A stretch of DNA of 64,000 bases from NCBI GenBank assembly GCA_030674185.1, contig JAPXFY010000016.1, positions 42,153,466-42,217,465 on the forward strand, in the 5' to 3' direction. The notes beneath the pieces are model-generated. The model saw nothing but the letters and a program-made list of their open reading frames with translations, made no database searches and was not told where the DNA came from. Below are positions 26,597-34,661 of the stretch, in pieces. Source of the stretch: Monoplex corrugatus. Lineage: Eukaryota > Mollusca > Gastropoda > Littorinimorpha > Ranellidae. Position numbers and translations under genes: made by a program. Position 1 is the stretch's first letter, and each line of letters begins with the position of its first letter.

Positions 26597-26740
26597 TGTG
26601 TGTGTGGTGCAGTGAACCCAGGGGGCTGGGCCCCAGCATCGGTGCTGAGGTCAGTGTACAAGCGTGAGTACCCCAAGTTCCTGCGCCGCTTCACACAGTA
26701 TGTCATGGACAAGACCGCTGACAAGGCCATCCTCTTTTAG
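6511..26740 (+). CDS. CERT1: Ceramide transfer protein (CERT / StARD11), 3' eight coding exons, 5' partial
   Basis: Joined exons 6511-6600, 8870-8956, 10481-10558, 19003-19161, 20405-20469, 21626-21824, 24842-24968, 26613-26740 encode about 310 residues ending in [10 protein letters not shown]. In order they give the end of a coiled coil ([15 protein letters not shown]), the GGPDYE/EGPHCMI junction typical of CERT, an FFAT-type VAP-binding motif (EFYDAVD) and a START domain with [16 protein letters not shown] and [13 protein letters not shown] signatures. CERT carries ceramide from ER to trans-Golgi for sphingomyelin synthesis. All introns are GT-AG and phases fit (first four exons 0-0). The PH domain and start codon are not in the window. 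Exon 5 has one extra base and exon 6 lacks one, so a literal translation stops early; exon lengths fit the phases only if both are corrected, which suggests assembly indels more than decay. By recalled human numbering, R442, E446, W473, N504 and Y553 equivalents are present, while Q467 is N and Y482 is F. Identity is very secure. Confidence 0.93.
6620..7262 (+). repeat. CT-rich minisatellite (tctgtccatctttcc)
   Basis: Imperfect 11-22 bp units of tgtctgtccatctttcctc begin 20 bases after the CERT1 exon a donor. All six frames stay open for long stretches because the pyrimidine tract lacks stop triplets; these are not genes. UCUU/CUUUC motifs are typical of PTB binding. Confidence 0.9.
7268..8590 (+). 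repeat. 43-bp minisatellite in CERT1 intron
   Basis: About 30 tandem units of gaatcctgatattgatgagt plus cctgtggactgactgttgatagt with small variants. 43 is not a multiple of three, so the open - strand frames are cyclic reading-frame artefacts. Confidence 0.92.
8870..8956 (+). CDS. CERT1: CERT1 exon b (FFAT motif)
   Basis: 29 codons between acceptor gtttaacag and donor gtaatg, phase 0-0. The start EGPHCMI continues GGPDYE of the previous exon exactly as in vertebrate [17 protein letters not shown] contains an FFAT-like VAP-A/B binding core (consensus EFFDAxE; here Y replaces the third residue and D the last). An acidic/basic KLEKEEEK tail follows. Confidence 0.92.
9100..9225. repeat. Foldback-family fragment with local palindrome
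   Basis: gaaaaatgaataag ... gcttattcatttttc pair around a tacaagacaagacaggcgcc centre; the rest (catgttttttctggtttc, cacacttgttttggattt) matches the loop of the foldback element at 20741-21114. Confidence 0.55.
9412..9858. mobile_element. Candidate MITE with 13-bp TIR ccttttcaccact
   Basis: Left end ccttttcaccact at 9412 and inverted copy agtggtgaaaagg ending at 9858, followed by TTAA (9859-9862); on the left the target is degenerate (atca). About 447 bp, in CERT1 intron between exons b and c. A 60-codon frame inside is not recognised. Confidence 0.5.
9935..10375 (+). mobile_element. Family B retroposon copy
   Basis: Head atggagatgcctggggctctt to tail gggctagtttaaacaacaataacaa, shorter than 559 bp because of an internal deletion. 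Ends about 105 bp before CERT1 exon c. Confidence 0.7.
10481..10558 (+). CDS. CERT1: CERT1 exon c (linker)
   Basis: 26 codons between acceptor gtttttgcag and donor gtcagt, phase 0-0. Encodes a basic, His/Pro/Ser-rich linker ([14 protein letters not shown]...) between the FFAT motif and START domain. This region is poorly conserved in the family. The 26-residue length equals that of the alternative serine-rich exon of human CERT-L, but I see no sequence similarity to it. Confidence 0.82.
10717..11090. repeat. Second copy of duplicated segment (with LINE 3'-end fragment)
   Basis: Near-identical to 5190-5560, including the LINE-like tail and the lead-in to the 41-bp array; only scattered single-base differences. 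Lies in the intron between CERT1 exons c and d. Confidence 0.8.
11090..14851 (+). repeat. 41-bp minisatellite, main array (about 90 units)
   Basis: Same unit as 5545-6405. The left part carries atgagggccatactttgttgg, the middle (12130-12780) diverged aacaagggccataatttgtc forms, the right part (12830-14600) a homogenised atgaaggccatggtttgttag variant. Each unit contains tttgttggtcttcacag, which resembles a 3' splice site. The array is interrupted at 14852 and resumes at 18577. Confidence 0.93.
14856..16187 (+). mobile_element. Internally deleted piggyBac-type element 1 (TTAA target)
   Basis: Flanked by TTAA at 14852-14855 and 16188-16191. Ends cccTactactgacaactg and, inverted, cccacttactgccagtg agree at most positions. 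A frame from ATG 15093 reads [20 protein letters not shown] followed by [20 protein letters not shown] and stops at 15386: an acidic transposase-type N terminus without a catalytic domain. Confidence 0.7.
16192..18576 (-). mobile_element. TTAA element 2 (piggyBac N-terminal remnant plus CA microsatellites)
   Basis: Flanked by TTAA at 16188-16191 and 18577-18580; ends ctcattccctact and, inverted, ctcactcagcact. On the - strand 18318-18121 reads [20 protein letters not shown] and then [20 protein letters not shown], the same SRxxRxYT...acidic plan as the other remnants. It shares a TTAA with element 1, and together they interrupt the 41-bp array. Confidence 0.6.
17100..17755. repeat. (CA)n-rich microsatellite block
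   Basis: Long runs of (ca)n with cata, cacc interruptions and a duplicated piece (gagtgcacacacacagtaca...catgtatacacaacac occurs twice). All overlapping open frames (poly HT, VC) are low-complexity artefacts. Confidence 0.95.
18577..18720 (+). repeat. 41-bp array, resumed after insertion
   Basis: ttaatgaaggccattatttg then ttggtcttcacagactttctctg continues the phase lost at 14851; four diverged units, then a taatgataataat microsatellite (18720-18900). Confidence 0.85.
19003..19161 (+). CDS. CERT1: CERT1 exon d (START domain, first part)
   Basis: 53 codons between acceptor gctggtttgtag and donor gtatta, phase 0-0. Encodes [13 protein letters not shown], a run of five aspartates, [20 protein letters not shown] and [14 protein letters not shown], matching the N-terminal strands of the CERT START domain. 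It follows the longest intron in the window (8.4 kb), which is filled by the 41-bp array and two TTAA elements. Confidence 0.93.
19239..19520 (+). repeat. (TG)n and (GA)n microsatellites
   Basis: Pure (tg) run 19245-19277 beginning about 80 bases after the exon d donor, then agagag and further tg runs to about 19520, with a local duplication (ttgtaagagttgttttgtagagatc twice). Confidence 0.9.
19695..19760 (+). repeat. (TG)n microsatellite
   Basis: About 30 uninterrupted tg dinucleotides in the intron between CERT1 exons d and e. Confidence 0.95.
19850..20375 (+). repeat. Family D plus family B 3' end
   Basis: 19855-20060 matches family D; 20335-20375 (gccctgatatggctctagta, ggctgggct) is the 3' end of family B. 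Diverged and incomplete, ending about 30 bp before CERT1 exon e. Confidence 0.5.
20405..20469 (+). CDS. CERT1: CERT1 exon e (START domain; +1 base indel)
   Basis: Acceptor tttgtgcag, donor gtgagt. The first part reads [14 protein letters not shown]; the match then continues in the next frame as DNRLEWE, so one extra base lies near 20445-20450 (gggactttcgac). Observed length is 65 bp, whereas the phases of neighbouring exons require 64. Read literally, the frame runs into TAA in the next exon. Confidence 0.88.
20522..20625 (-). mobile_element. SINE family C fragment
   Basis: ggtttgttcaagggagagtc and catccaaatctaccagcagt match the 3' part of SINE C, here on the - strand. Confidence 0.55.
20741..21114. 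mobile_element. Foldback element, two 144-bp inverted arms
   Basis: Left arm 20741-20884 and right arm 20971-21114 are near-perfect reverse complements (ccttttctcacactggac ... caagttggccgaaaatttgc ... cctgtcttgtctt) around an 86-base loop. Lies in CERT1 intron e-f. Related unpaired pieces are at 150-225, 9100-9225 and 46850-47040. Confidence 0.85.
21626..21824 (+). CDS. CERT1: CERT1 exon f (START domain core; -1 base indel)
   Basis: Acceptor gttacgacag, donor gtgagt. Encodes [26 protein letters not shown] and [13 protein letters not shown]; after that the match shifts frame to [16 protein letters not shown]. One base is missing near 21773-21778 (gggtccgac), probably a C from a CCC run. Length is 199 bp where 200 is needed by phase. 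The conserved Asn of WIVVN aligns with the ceramide-contacting N504 of human CERT. Confidence 0.9.
22139..22470 (-). mobile_element. SINE family C copy
   Basis: Carries the family blocks gagggattcattgcactcag, caaaaccctatgcctgg, cttgaaatggagagggcgg, tgacaccaccagaatg and tgagcccagggctctatcaa. Head is truncated. Confidence 0.7.
22508..24475 (+). repeat. 50-bp minisatellite in CERT1 intron f-g
   Basis: About 31 regular 50-bp units (ttattgttttggattcttca plus tcacgtggcatctagggtgt plus tagcatataa) to about 24046, then an atat patch and diverged units to 24475. Sub-blocks are homogenised (catcacacaacatctagggt in the middle; tttatcactcagcatctagg further right). Confidence 0.93.
24480..24620 (-). repeat. 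Family D fragment
   Basis: tagagtacagcctgtcgtgc and ccacagcatcatgattacca match 44490-44600. Confidence 0.5.
24772..24832 (+). repeat. (TG)n tract abutting CERT1 exon g acceptor
   Basis: About 30 tg dinucleotides end 10 bases before the exon, in the place of the polypyrimidine tract. Confidence 0.95.
24842..24968 (+). CDS. CERT1: CERT1 exon g (START domain)
   Basis: Acceptor ttggttcaag, donor gtgagt, phase 0 to 1. Encodes [32 protein letters not shown] and [10 protein letters not shown], closely matching CERT. The upstream intron lacks a normal pyrimidine tract: a (TG)n run of about 60 bases ends 10 bases before the exon. Confidence 0.93.
25081..25273. mobile_element. Palindromic MITE family A copy
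   Basis: TTAA-to-TTAA. Outer arms ttaaccctttgactccctca and its inverted form at the right, with an inner 80-bp hairpin (ttaaccctttgactctctca ... gcttcctgcaggaagc ...) nested between. Intron between CERT1 exons g and h. Confidence 0.85.
25282..25976 (+). mobile_element. Internally deleted piggyBac-type element
   Basis: TTAA at 25278-25281 and 25977-25980; ends ctgcttccgaccaaac and inverted ccccttcagtggcaaa are related. From ATG 25545 a frame reads [17 protein letters not shown]; a shifted frame has [12 protein letters not shown], aligning with YTAPEVLERI of the 1640 copy, then [17 protein letters not shown] and an acidic/Ser tail that stops at 25825. No catalytic domain. Confidence 0.65.
26497..26608 (+). 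repeat. (TG)n-rich tract abutting CERT1 exon h acceptor
   Basis: Interrupted (tg)n over more than 100 bases up to gtgtgtggtgcag; no pyrimidine tract is present. Confidence 0.93.
26613..26740 (+). CDS. CERT1: CERT1 exon h (START domain end and stop)
   Basis: Acceptor gtgtgtggtgcag directly after a long (TG)n tract. Completes a split Val codon, then [41 protein letters not shown] and TAG. The C-terminal -ILF end is the family's normal end, so the protein is full length here. The last 33 bases are the founder of the tandem array that follows. Confidence 0.95.
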
Positions 26741-28196
26741 AGTCCCTGTGACAAGACCACCAACAAAGCCGTTCTCTTTTGGACTTCTCTGACAAGACCG
26801 CCAACAAAGCCATCCTCTTCTAGACTTCCTCTGACAAGACTGCAGACAAGGCCATTCTCTTGCAGGCCCCTGTGACAAGACCGCTGACAAAGCTATCCTC
26901 TTTTGGACTTCTCTGACAAGACCATGAACAAAGCCATCATTTTTTGGACTTTCTCCGACAAGACCACAGACAAGGTCATTTTCTTCAGACTTCCTCTGAC
27001 AAGACCGCAGACAAAGCCGTCCTCTTCTAGACCTTCTGTGATAAGACTACCGACAAGGCCATTCTCTTCAAGACTGTGACAAGACTACAGACAAGGCCAT
27101 CCTCTTCTAGATCCCCTGTGACAAGACTGCAGACAAAGCCATTCTCTTTTGGACTTCCTCTGACAAGACTTCAGGCAAGACCATCTATATTTGGACCCTC
27201 CATGACAAAACCACAGACACAGCAATCCTCTTTTGGACTTCTTCTGACAAGACCATAGATAAAGCCATCCTCGTTTGGGTTTCCTCTGACAAGATTACAA
27301 ACAAAGCCATTCTCTTTTGGACTCCTCGTGACAAAACCACAGATAAAGCCATTCTCTTCTAGTCCCTCCAAGACAAGACCGCATATAAGGCCATCCTCTT
27401 TTAGATCTTCAGTGACAAGGCTGAAGACTCGGCCATTCTCTTTAAGACAGTGTGACAAGACTCCTGACAGTGTCATTCTCTTCAGGACTATGTGACAAGA
27501 CTGCAGACAAGGTCATTCTCTTCAAGACTCTGTGACAAGACTACAGACGAGGTCATTCTCTTCAGGACTGTGTGACAAGACTGCAGACAAGGTCATTCTC
27601 TTCAAGACTCTGTGACAAGACTACAGACGAGGTCATTCTCTTCAGGACTATGTGACAAGACTGCAGACAAGGTCATTCTCTTCAAGACTCTGTGACAAGA
27701 CTACAGACGAGGTCATTCTCTTCAGGACTGTGTGACAAGACTGCAGACAAGGTCATTCTCTTCAAGACTGTGTGACAAGACTACAGACAAGGCCATCCTC
27801 TTTTAGATCTTCAGTGACAAGGCTGCAGACTCTGCCATTCTCTTCAAGACTCTGTGACAAGACTACAGACGAGGTCATTCTCTTCAGGACTGTGTGACAA
27901 GACTGCAGACAAGGTCATTCTCTTCAAGACTGTGTGACAAGACTACAGACAAGGTCATTCTCTTCAAGACTCTGTGACAAGACTACAGACAAGGTCATTC
28001 TCTTCAGGACTGTGTGACAAGACTGCAGACAAGGTCATTCTCTTCTAGAATCCATGTGACAGGACTGCAGAAAAAGCCATGCTCTTCTAGAGTCCCTGTT
28101 ACTGTCAACATCTAACATCATGGATAAGATAACCAACAAGGTCACCCTCTTCAAGACTGCATGTGACAAGACCACCGACAAAGCCAACCTGTTCTA
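26708..28196 (+). repeat. 3'-UTR minisatellite derived from the CERT1 coding tail
   Basis: Roughly 35 tandem units of 40-43 bp. Unit one is the end of the CDS itself (gacaagaccgctgacaagg, then ccatcctcttttag); the following units repeat it with 10-25% divergence, many retaining the stop triplet (ctcttctag, ctcttttag). Units from 27440 to 28040 are shorter (40 bp) and nearly identical, a younger expansion. The array ends near 28196. Confidence 0.9.
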
Positions 28197-30420
28197 CCCC
28201 CCTCCCCATATGATTGTCAACAAATGAGAGACAAAAGAAGGAGAAATGTATTATATGGTCAATAACAACAAAGTGAAGAAGTCAGCTGGGACTTAACACA
28301 AAGTTGCCATCACGTCTACGTTTGTAGTGTACAGCTGAGCTGTGTTTTGTTGACTTTTTTCCTTTCCCAAAGCATCATCGTTTGGTAAATGTAGTGTACC
28401 ATTTTTTGAGTATTTTTATATTTTATTTGATTGTTTTTGAATGTGAGGGAGAAACACCTAGCTACCCAGCCATTCTTGGAAGACTGTGTGTCAGGAGCTC
28501 ATCAGTCAGCCCCCACCCACCCACCCCATCTCCCACTCACTCCCTGCACTTACAAGTGCCGGGCACTGTGATGATGCATATCTCGTCGAGCCCAGCTCTG
28601 CAATGCTGTTAAGGTTAGAAGACGGGTTCTTTTGTTTAAACATTTTAGGTGTTTATGCTTGTTTCTGTCTTTTTCCGTCTTTGTTATAAAGATAGAAAAA
28701 CTTAATTCAGATCAACAGTTAATTCAGATCAACAGAAGAGAAGCTGTGTTAGTTTGGGAATATGTGCCAGTCTGGGAGTTTCCTGCCTGGTGATTTCTTA
28801 GCTGTTTGTAGATGAGGGACTACCAAGTTTAGATCCTTTTTTTGGGGGGGGCTTAGTATGAAGTCATAACTTCATGAATTAGGAAATTTCAGTTTTAAAA
28901 ACTTAGACCTTGTCTCTTTCACTGTTTACAGTCATTAGCGAGAGCAGAAAAGGGTTGTCCCATAACTATTGAAATTGTAGGGAATGAGGTGCTGCAGATC
29001 TCGGCTTTTCTTGGGCCAACAATAAAAGGACTGCGCCTTCTCCTCTCCCTGGTTGTTTACCTTCCCTGTTACATGAAGAAAGGTACCCATTCACAGTTGG
29101 GTAGATAGACATCTGAGCCGAACACATTAAATGCCGTGAGCATTATTTTCACCTGTGCACACTCTTAGAGTAAAAGGACTGTATTGTGAACGAAAGTGAT
29201 GGGGTTTTTTTTTTTTTACCTTTTTCTTCTGCGCGTGTTGTAGAGACTTTAATTTCCCTTTGACTTTTTTCGTATTTGTAAACAGAAATAGAGAATATCA
29301 GTGTGACTTGACCTTTCCAGATTTTGGAATTCTGAAGTATGTATCGTCATGTTTCCATCCAGCAGTGTTTCATCAGTCATGGCAGGCAAAGCTCTCAGAG
29401 CTGTGGCATGTTAACTTTGCATGTGAGCGTTTCAGGCTGTGGAAGTGTATGTTGTGAACTTTTTTTTTGCAGTTATCGTCACGCAGACTATCACCTTTTC
29501 CAGTCAGCAGAGGTGTGTTGTAGATTTTTCTGTATGTTATGTTGGGCGTACATTGTGGTGTTATTCTCAGTGTGCTGTTTGAGCTGAAATGCTGAGCTTC
29601 GCCTTGCTCAGTCTGGACAGTTATGGTTTTTTGTTGCTATTCCTTATGCATCAAAATTCTTGCTGAAGGGGTAGTGTCTTTTTGCCATGGTTTTTGTGGT
29701 CATTTTTAAGTTTCCAGCTGAACGTGTTTGTGCATACTACGATGGAATGTTTTTGGTCATGAGTGCTTGTCCTGGGAAGTGAGTGCGTATTAGGATATTT
29801 TCGATTCGGCCTGCTGGATTTTTCTAAGGCTGACATGGTATGGTTGTCTTGGGAACGGTGAATATGCGCATCAGATGTTACATAATGGGAGTGCTTCTTC
29901 AGAACAATGAGTACGAGCATCAAATGTTTCATAATGGGAGTGCTTCTTCAGAGTTAAGTCCCTTTTTTTATGTGACTGAGGTTCTTTAAAAGGTTTCATT
30001 GTGGTTCTTTTGAAAAGTTTCATCCCATTTTTGGGGACTATGTAGAGAGTTTTGTAGATTATTTGTATCCATCAGAACAGCTGATGCTGATGATAAATGA
30101 GCTGCAGATAATTATGCAAGAAAAATTTCTTTTAACAGTGCCAGAAAAATTAGTTTTTATCAAAGGAAGTTTGGTTACTACAATTACCTTGCTTCAGTGT
30201 CAAGACATCTTATTTTGTTCAGACTTTGTAGACAGTTTAAATGCATCAGAACAGCTGAGCAGGTAAACCAAAGGTGCTAACGATAATTGTGCAAGAGTAT
30301 AATATACAAGTCTTTTTGTAATCTAAATACCATGTGCAAGGGATGACAATTTTATATTTGAGAAAGAAAGAATATCACAGCCTAGCTTCATTCCCAGGGT
30401 AAGCATGAAAATGGTCCCCC
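28197..30420. other. No gene seen; possible CERT1 3' UTR
   Basis: Mostly unique, T-rich sequence. Short open frames lack any recognisable protein features. Confidence 0.4.
29021..29026 (+). terminator. Candidate poly(A) signal AATAAA (proximal) for CERT1
   Basis: First exact AATAAA I noticed downstream of the CERT1 stop on the + strand, followed by T/C-rich sequence. Other exact hexamers lie at 36176-36181 and 36676-36681. The one actually used cannot be decided from sequence. Confidence 0.25.
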
Positions 30421-30424
30421 GGAG

Positions 30425-30895
30425 TTGTCTCCATGGTCATGAAGTCTGTGTTATTGACTGTGTTTAAGATCATGGAATGGTCAGCGTCTCTTTCATCAAC
30501 CATGTTTATGACCACAGACTGAACAGCATCTCTGTCATTGACCATGTTTAAGAGCAAAAATTGGTCAGCATCTGTCATTGACCATGTTTAAGAGCAAAAA
30601 TTGGTCAGCATCTCTGTCATTGACCATGTTTAAGAGCAAAAATTGATCAGCATCTCTGTCATTGACCATGTTTTAGAGCAAAAATTGATCAGCATCTGTC
30701 ATTGACCATGTTTTAGAGCAAAAATTGATCAGCATCTCTTTCGTTGACCATGTTTAGTGGAAAAATTGATCAGCATCTCTGTCATCAACCATGTTAAAGA
30801 GCATAAATTGATCAGCATCTGTCATCGACCATGTTTAAGACCAAAAATTGGTCAATATCTCCGTTATGTTAACGATCATAGAATGGTCAGCGTAA
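30425..30895 (+). repeat. 39-42 bp minisatellite
   Basis: About 11 units of cagcatctctgtcattgacc plus atgtttaagagcaaaaattggt, with diverged units at both ends. Confidence 0.88.
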
Positions 30896-33200
30896 TCATT
30901 TCCCTCTGAAAACCTTATTTTGACCTTGACCCTTGTTTGATGTCAGAAATGTGTGGGGACATCTCTGCAAATGATAGAGAGTAACAAGTCCTTGGTGCTC
31001 TTGCCAGCATCACCACAGATCTTGTCTGTATGTTTACTTGAGGGTTACTGCTTGGGGCACTGATGATTATGCAAGGGTGCAGCAAAAGGTGTTATTAATT
31101 TGTGTGTGGTGATAATTTCTTGGCATTTCATGGTGTTATCAGTCACTGAATTTATTAACAAACTTGTTTGTTTAGCTGTTTGATGACATTGAGTATATCA
31201 CATGAAAATAATTGTTTAAAAATGTTAAGTGACATGAAAATTTTCCTTTAAATGTAAAATATGTGCATGTTTTCTTGTTAAACCAAAATGAGAATATTTG
31301 AAGTGTTTGACATCAAGCATGGTCAAAAATGATAAAATGAACTGTACTTGTGTTTTCTTTTCAAATTTGAAAATGTAAAATGTATTTTGATGTTCATGAT
31401 TTATTTTGTTGTAAAGGTTTCACTGAATGATTGAAGGTGGTACATGTTTTTAGGCATTTGTAGAAAGAGGCGTATCTTTTGCCCATTGTGAATTTAATGT
31501 TTTGGGTGTGTGGTACTTTTTTGTCATAAAGTACATGGCATGTTAGTTCCAGATTGTATGGCTGGAAGTGATGTGTGTGGGATATATGGTTGTAAAATTG
31601 TATTTTGAGCGGATTTTTGTAGAAGAGGCATGGGTGCAACTCTTCCGTCAGGTGATGGAAATGTATGATTTTTAAGCCATGATGGAATTTCAGTCAAGAA
31701 CTCTGGTTACACAGCTCATACTCAAGTGCATCTTTTAAGCTAGTCTAACTGTGGGGTTCCCAGAGTAGTCTAGGGTTTTACATTGATAGCATTTACATCG
31801 ACTAGATCAGAATAGTCCAGGGTTTTACAGTGATATCATTTTTGTCAAATAGATTGACCAATTCAAAATGTTTCTAGCTCTGGCAGTCACATTCTAGAAT
31901 AGTCACAGGATGTAAGTCACTTGGAATTCCCTCTTTTTATGTGTAGAAAGCAACAAAAAAATCAATATTTTCTACACTGTGGAGTACGCATCCTCATATG
32001 AAAATATTGGGTTCTTACGTGATGAGTTAGCAGAAATTAAAAACAGTGGCAATAGTGATGATTCATATTTGTATTCCTGGATTTGCTCAATGTAAGTATT
32101 AATGTGATATCTCTCTTCAGTTGCCTTTGAAATTTACCACTACTTTTATGGACTCGGTTTTCAAATTTCCAAATTTTTCCTTTCAAATTTCCAAATTTTC
32201 CCCAGCCTCAGATGGAGAAAACTTCTTAAGAAATTTCCCATTGTTTGAAAATGTCTTCAGATTCTCTCTTTGAATTTCCAGTGTTTACCCTGCTTCATGG
32301 GGGAATTGCTCTCTCCCCTCAATCTCCAAACAGGCGGCTGTGCCTGTACACTGCCAGGGACGGAAGTGGCCCCTGGACCTTTCCAGTGATTCGAAATTTG
32401 AAAAGTTGCACCCATTAAGATGTGCTGTCATGTCCTGTCTTTAAAAGATGCTTATCCCTCACTCAGACTTGCTATTTCATACAAGAAATCTGTACCTGTC
32501 ACACAGCGTCAGTGTTTGCTGTCTTGGTCACTGTTTATAAAAGAGTGTTTTGTGGGTGAATTTTGAAATAACTGTCATGACAGGAGTTTTGAATTTCATT
32601 CTACATATTGGCCAGCAAATTTGGGGGGGTTTGCCTACTTAAAATGAAATTTATCGTTAGTCATAGGTTCTTGTCCTTTTCGGAGAGAGTATGCTTGCGG
32701 TCAGCAGGTTTTAGATTTAGAATTTCTGTGTATGAATGAATCGCCATGGTATGAAAGCTTTGAAAGTTTGACTACATTCCATTAAGTATGACACATTCGA
32801 ACATTTGAGAATTTCAACCAAACTTGCCAGCATGTGCATGACTAGTCATACTTGAACACGCATACACATTCACACACACACACACTTACACACACACACA
32901 CATTTAGACACCCTTGCACTTTTGAGAATTTCAGCCAAACTTGCCAGCATGTACTTGACCACACACGCTTGAACACACAAACACATGCATACTTACACAC
33001 AAGCACATGGACTGTGCAGATAATTCTTTGAAGAAGCTATGTATGTATGTATGTATGTATGTTTGTAGGTATGTATGTATGTGTATGTATGTATGATTAT
33101 TTTTCTGACTTAAAAATATGTAAATGACATATCTGCTGTGTTTTTCAAACTACTGACAAGAAGAATAAGGAAAAGGAGTAGAAGGAGCAGCAGCAACATG
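30896..33200. other. No gene seen; possible short-TIR element 31632-32413
   Basis: Unique-looking sequence. A gggtgcaact at 31632 and its inverse agttgcaccc ending at 32413 are the same 9-10 base terminal motif as the small element at 55974-56159. CA and gtat microsatellites at 32870-33090. Confidence 0.3.
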
Positions 33201-33470
33201 GTAGTTGGTTCAGAGATTCATCACACTTGGACAATTCAATACATGCTCCATCCAAATCTGCCTACAATTGTCTGGAGACTCTCTGAGCAAGTGCAAAACT
33301 ATGCGTGTTGGGAAGGTCTTGAAAAGAGGATGGGGAGGGGGAAGGAGGGGACAGAACCTATTGAATATGAAGCTGAGCCTCTGAACAACTGAAACAAAAA
33401 GACAGGCAGCAAACATGGCCTGATTTTAATGTTGGGGGATGGGATTAAAATTGCAACGTACAGACCAGTA
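33201..33470 (-). mobile_element. SINE family C copy (diverged)
   Basis: catgctccatccaaatctgc, gcaagtgcaaaactatgcg and ggaaggtcttgaaaagagga match the family; head missing. Confidence 0.6.
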
Positions 33471-34466
33471 TCCGTCTTTTGGGGTTGTCTAGTTGTGCGT
33501 GGATTGTTTGATGATCGACAGTGAGGCGTAACTTGCTTTTTGATTCTGTACCATAGACCTGTTTAATTTATTGATGTATTTAATATGCTGTGATCCCGCA
33601 GCAACTGCCATGCTTGCAGGGGATTGGCTGGTAGGTGGTTGAGTTGATTGGTTGGTTTGAGAGTTTTGGTGTGGTGGTGTTTTTTATTTTTTTCTCTCCC
33701 CACATGTATTAATCGTTTTGGTTTGTGTGTGCAGTGATAACATTCATAGTGCGTGATAAAAGTCACCATGAAACCAAGCATCCAATTGCAACAGTCGTTT
33801 TGCTTTAATGTTCTGGCATTACCATTGGTCGGGTTTAATAGTCATTAGATTTGTCTTGGCTGTTTTGTTGGCTTTCAGATTTAGTGTTTAGCTTTGTATA
33901 CACCAAATCAAAAACCGATACCAACTGGACCAGCTTAGTTGGCTGTCGTTAGCCAAAGTTCATGTAGCTCTATCCTTGGCTCCCATGTGATCTGCATGTG
34001 ACCTGTCTTGACCATTCACTGGTCCTCCCGCTCTGTGAGGGCTTAATACTGGATCATGAACCTGTCAGTCTGGGCTGTTACAAGTTCTTCAAAATGGAAC
34101 GGATTCCATCTCGGATTGACAATCAGGCTCCATTCCCAACATCTGGTCGATGACAGCGTTTGCTGTTTTTGCTTTTTAAGGGAGACTGGAAGTGAGGATG
34201 CAGTGTATTATTCAGTGACTGTTTCTTTGTTACTGTATTGGCCCTGTGATCTGTAGTCAGTAGTGATGCCACAGTATGATTTTTCAGTGTGATTTGTTGT
34301 GAGGTTGACTTGATTAATTGATGACTTTGTTCTGACATGCCTTTGGTTTGATGATCCTCAGTTGAACTGTGCGGTTGACTGCGAGGGTGTGATGTGTGCT
34401 TCTGTGTCATCAAGGTGAATACTCTGAAATGTGGCATTAGAATGTATCATAATGAAAGTTAGGATA
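33471..34466. other. No gene or clear repeat seen
   Basis: Unique T/G-rich sequence. Open frames are short and carry no motif I recognise. Confidence 0.35.
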
Positions 34467-34661
34467 ATAACCCTTTGACTCCTGCACCCTGTCCATCAGC
34501 ACTCTGTGTTGTCAACTGTTGCTAGCAAAGTAGAAACATAACCCTTTGACTCCTTCATTTTATCCACCAACTTCCTTGCAGGAAGCTGGTTGACAGGGTG
34601 ATGAAGTCAAAGGGTTGAGTTTTTGCATTTGGTGGGTAGGGTGCGGGAGTCAAAGGGTTAA
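34467..34661. mobile_element. Palindromic MITE family A copy
   Basis: ataaccctttgactcctgca to gggagtcaaagggttaa with an inner hairpin around ccttgcaggaagctgg. Confidence 0.85.
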
